A stretch of DNA of 7,276 nt from an uncultured Roseiflexaceae bacterium (lineage in GTDB: Bacteria; Chloroflexota; Chloroflexia; Chloroflexales; Roseiflexaceae): positions 1 to 7,276 of the forward strand of contig CAIZHO010000575.1 of NCBI GenBank assembly GCA_903932805.1, given 5' to 3'. Under the pieces are notes generated by a model. The model was not told where the DNA came from, did no database searches, and was given only the letters and a program-made list of their open reading frames with translations. A program made the position numbers and the translations under genes. Shown piece after piece: positions 7,039 to 7,276 of the stretch (position 1 is its first letter; each line of letters opens with the position of its first letter).

Positions 7039-7108
7039 GACCGCAGTTGTTGTTCAGTATATCACATAGACCTCTGCCGTTGGGTGAGAGTCGTCCGAGG
7101 AGAATCCC

Positions 7109-7276
7109 ATGCGTCAACGTTATGCACGTCAACTCCAGAACATCCACGACGATCTCTTGCGCATTGGCAGTCGTGTCGAGTTAGGACTGTCGGATGCATT
7201 GCAGGCGCTTGCCAATGCCGACTCCAATCTTGCCAGTCAAGTCGTTGCGGCCGACCGCGAGATCGATCGCACCCAC
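7109..7276 (+). CDS. phoU: PhoU-family protein, N-terminal part, cut by window end
   Basis: An ATG at 7109 follows a GAGGAG ribosome site (7097-7102) with a 6-base spacer and stays open to the last base, giving 56 residues. The translation shows the typical PhoU start: Met-Arg-Gln-Arg-Tyr, an amphipathic helix with LQNIHDDLLRIGSRVELGL, a second helix starting Asp-Ala-Leu-Gln-Ala-Leu, and a third carrying Val-Val-Ala-Ala-Asp-Arg-Glu-Ile-Asp-Arg. The D-x-x-ID segment is part of the metal-coordinating E/DxxxD motif in the helical-bundle repeats. PhoU proteins restrain the PhoR kinase and the PstSCAB phosphate transporter when phosphate is plentiful. Whether pst genes follow cannot be seen. The call rests on the first quarter of the protein only. 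Confidence 0.8.
   Translation, partial: MRQRYARQLQNIHDDLLRIGSRVELGLSDALQALANADSNLASQVVAADREIDRTH

Noticed and set aside
7021..7108. Pho box upstream of the phoU-like gene
   Set aside because: No tandem CTTACA/TTCAT-like repeats with 11-base spacing were found near the candidate promoter.
1..7276. CRISPR array, insertion sequence or tandem repeat
   Set aside because: No regularly spaced direct repeats, transposase motifs or paired terminal repeats were seen on reading the window.

Overview
The window looks like chromosomal DNA from a bacterium, most likely a member of the Chloroflexota; a Herpetosiphon-like filamentous lineage is my best guess. This rests on the protein style and the set of neighbours (LepA, a parvulin-type lipoprotein, a methylase-MazG fusion, a DUF951 protein and MiaA), not on a database match. 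Base composition is moderate, Shine-Dalgarno sites are clear (GAGG/GAGGAG types), and TAA, TAG and TGA all serve as stops, so the genetic code appears standard.

Layout. Positions 1-722 hold no convincing gene. The first ~180 bases are visibly AT-rich and contain a 19-codon reading frame with a good ribosome binding site that ends at a TGA; a strong 11-bp inverted repeat lies at 221-253. A rho-independent terminator at 723-756 points leftward and closes a run of six leftward genes. Read in the direction of transcription (right to left) these are: lepA (elongation factor 4), a lipoprotein peptidyl-prolyl isomerase, a tetrapyrrole-methylase/MazG fusion, a small DUF951 protein, miaA (tRNA dimethylallyltransferase), and a secreted C-type-lectin-like protein. 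Gaps within the run are 58, 24, about -20 (overlap), -1 (overlap) and 29 bases, so one transcript is plausible. At the right edge, a divergent gene (7109 onward) encodes the N-terminus of a PhoU-family protein and is cut off by the window. The 174-bp lepA/phoU interval carries a consensus -10 box for the rightward gene and a small palindrome.

How the genes fit together. LepA and MiaA act on translation (ribosome translocation; tRNA A37 modification). MazG-type proteins hydrolyse non-canonical or excess nucleoside triphosphates. The lipoprotein isomerase folds exported proteins outside the membrane, and the lectin-like protein is itself exported. This is mostly a housekeeping cluster with one accessory-looking exported gene at its distal end. 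I did not find a clear new defence, mobile or biosynthetic system. The points most worth a second look are the degenerate second MazG repeat, the incomplete lectin site, the overlapped DUF951 gene, and the structured gene-poor left flank.
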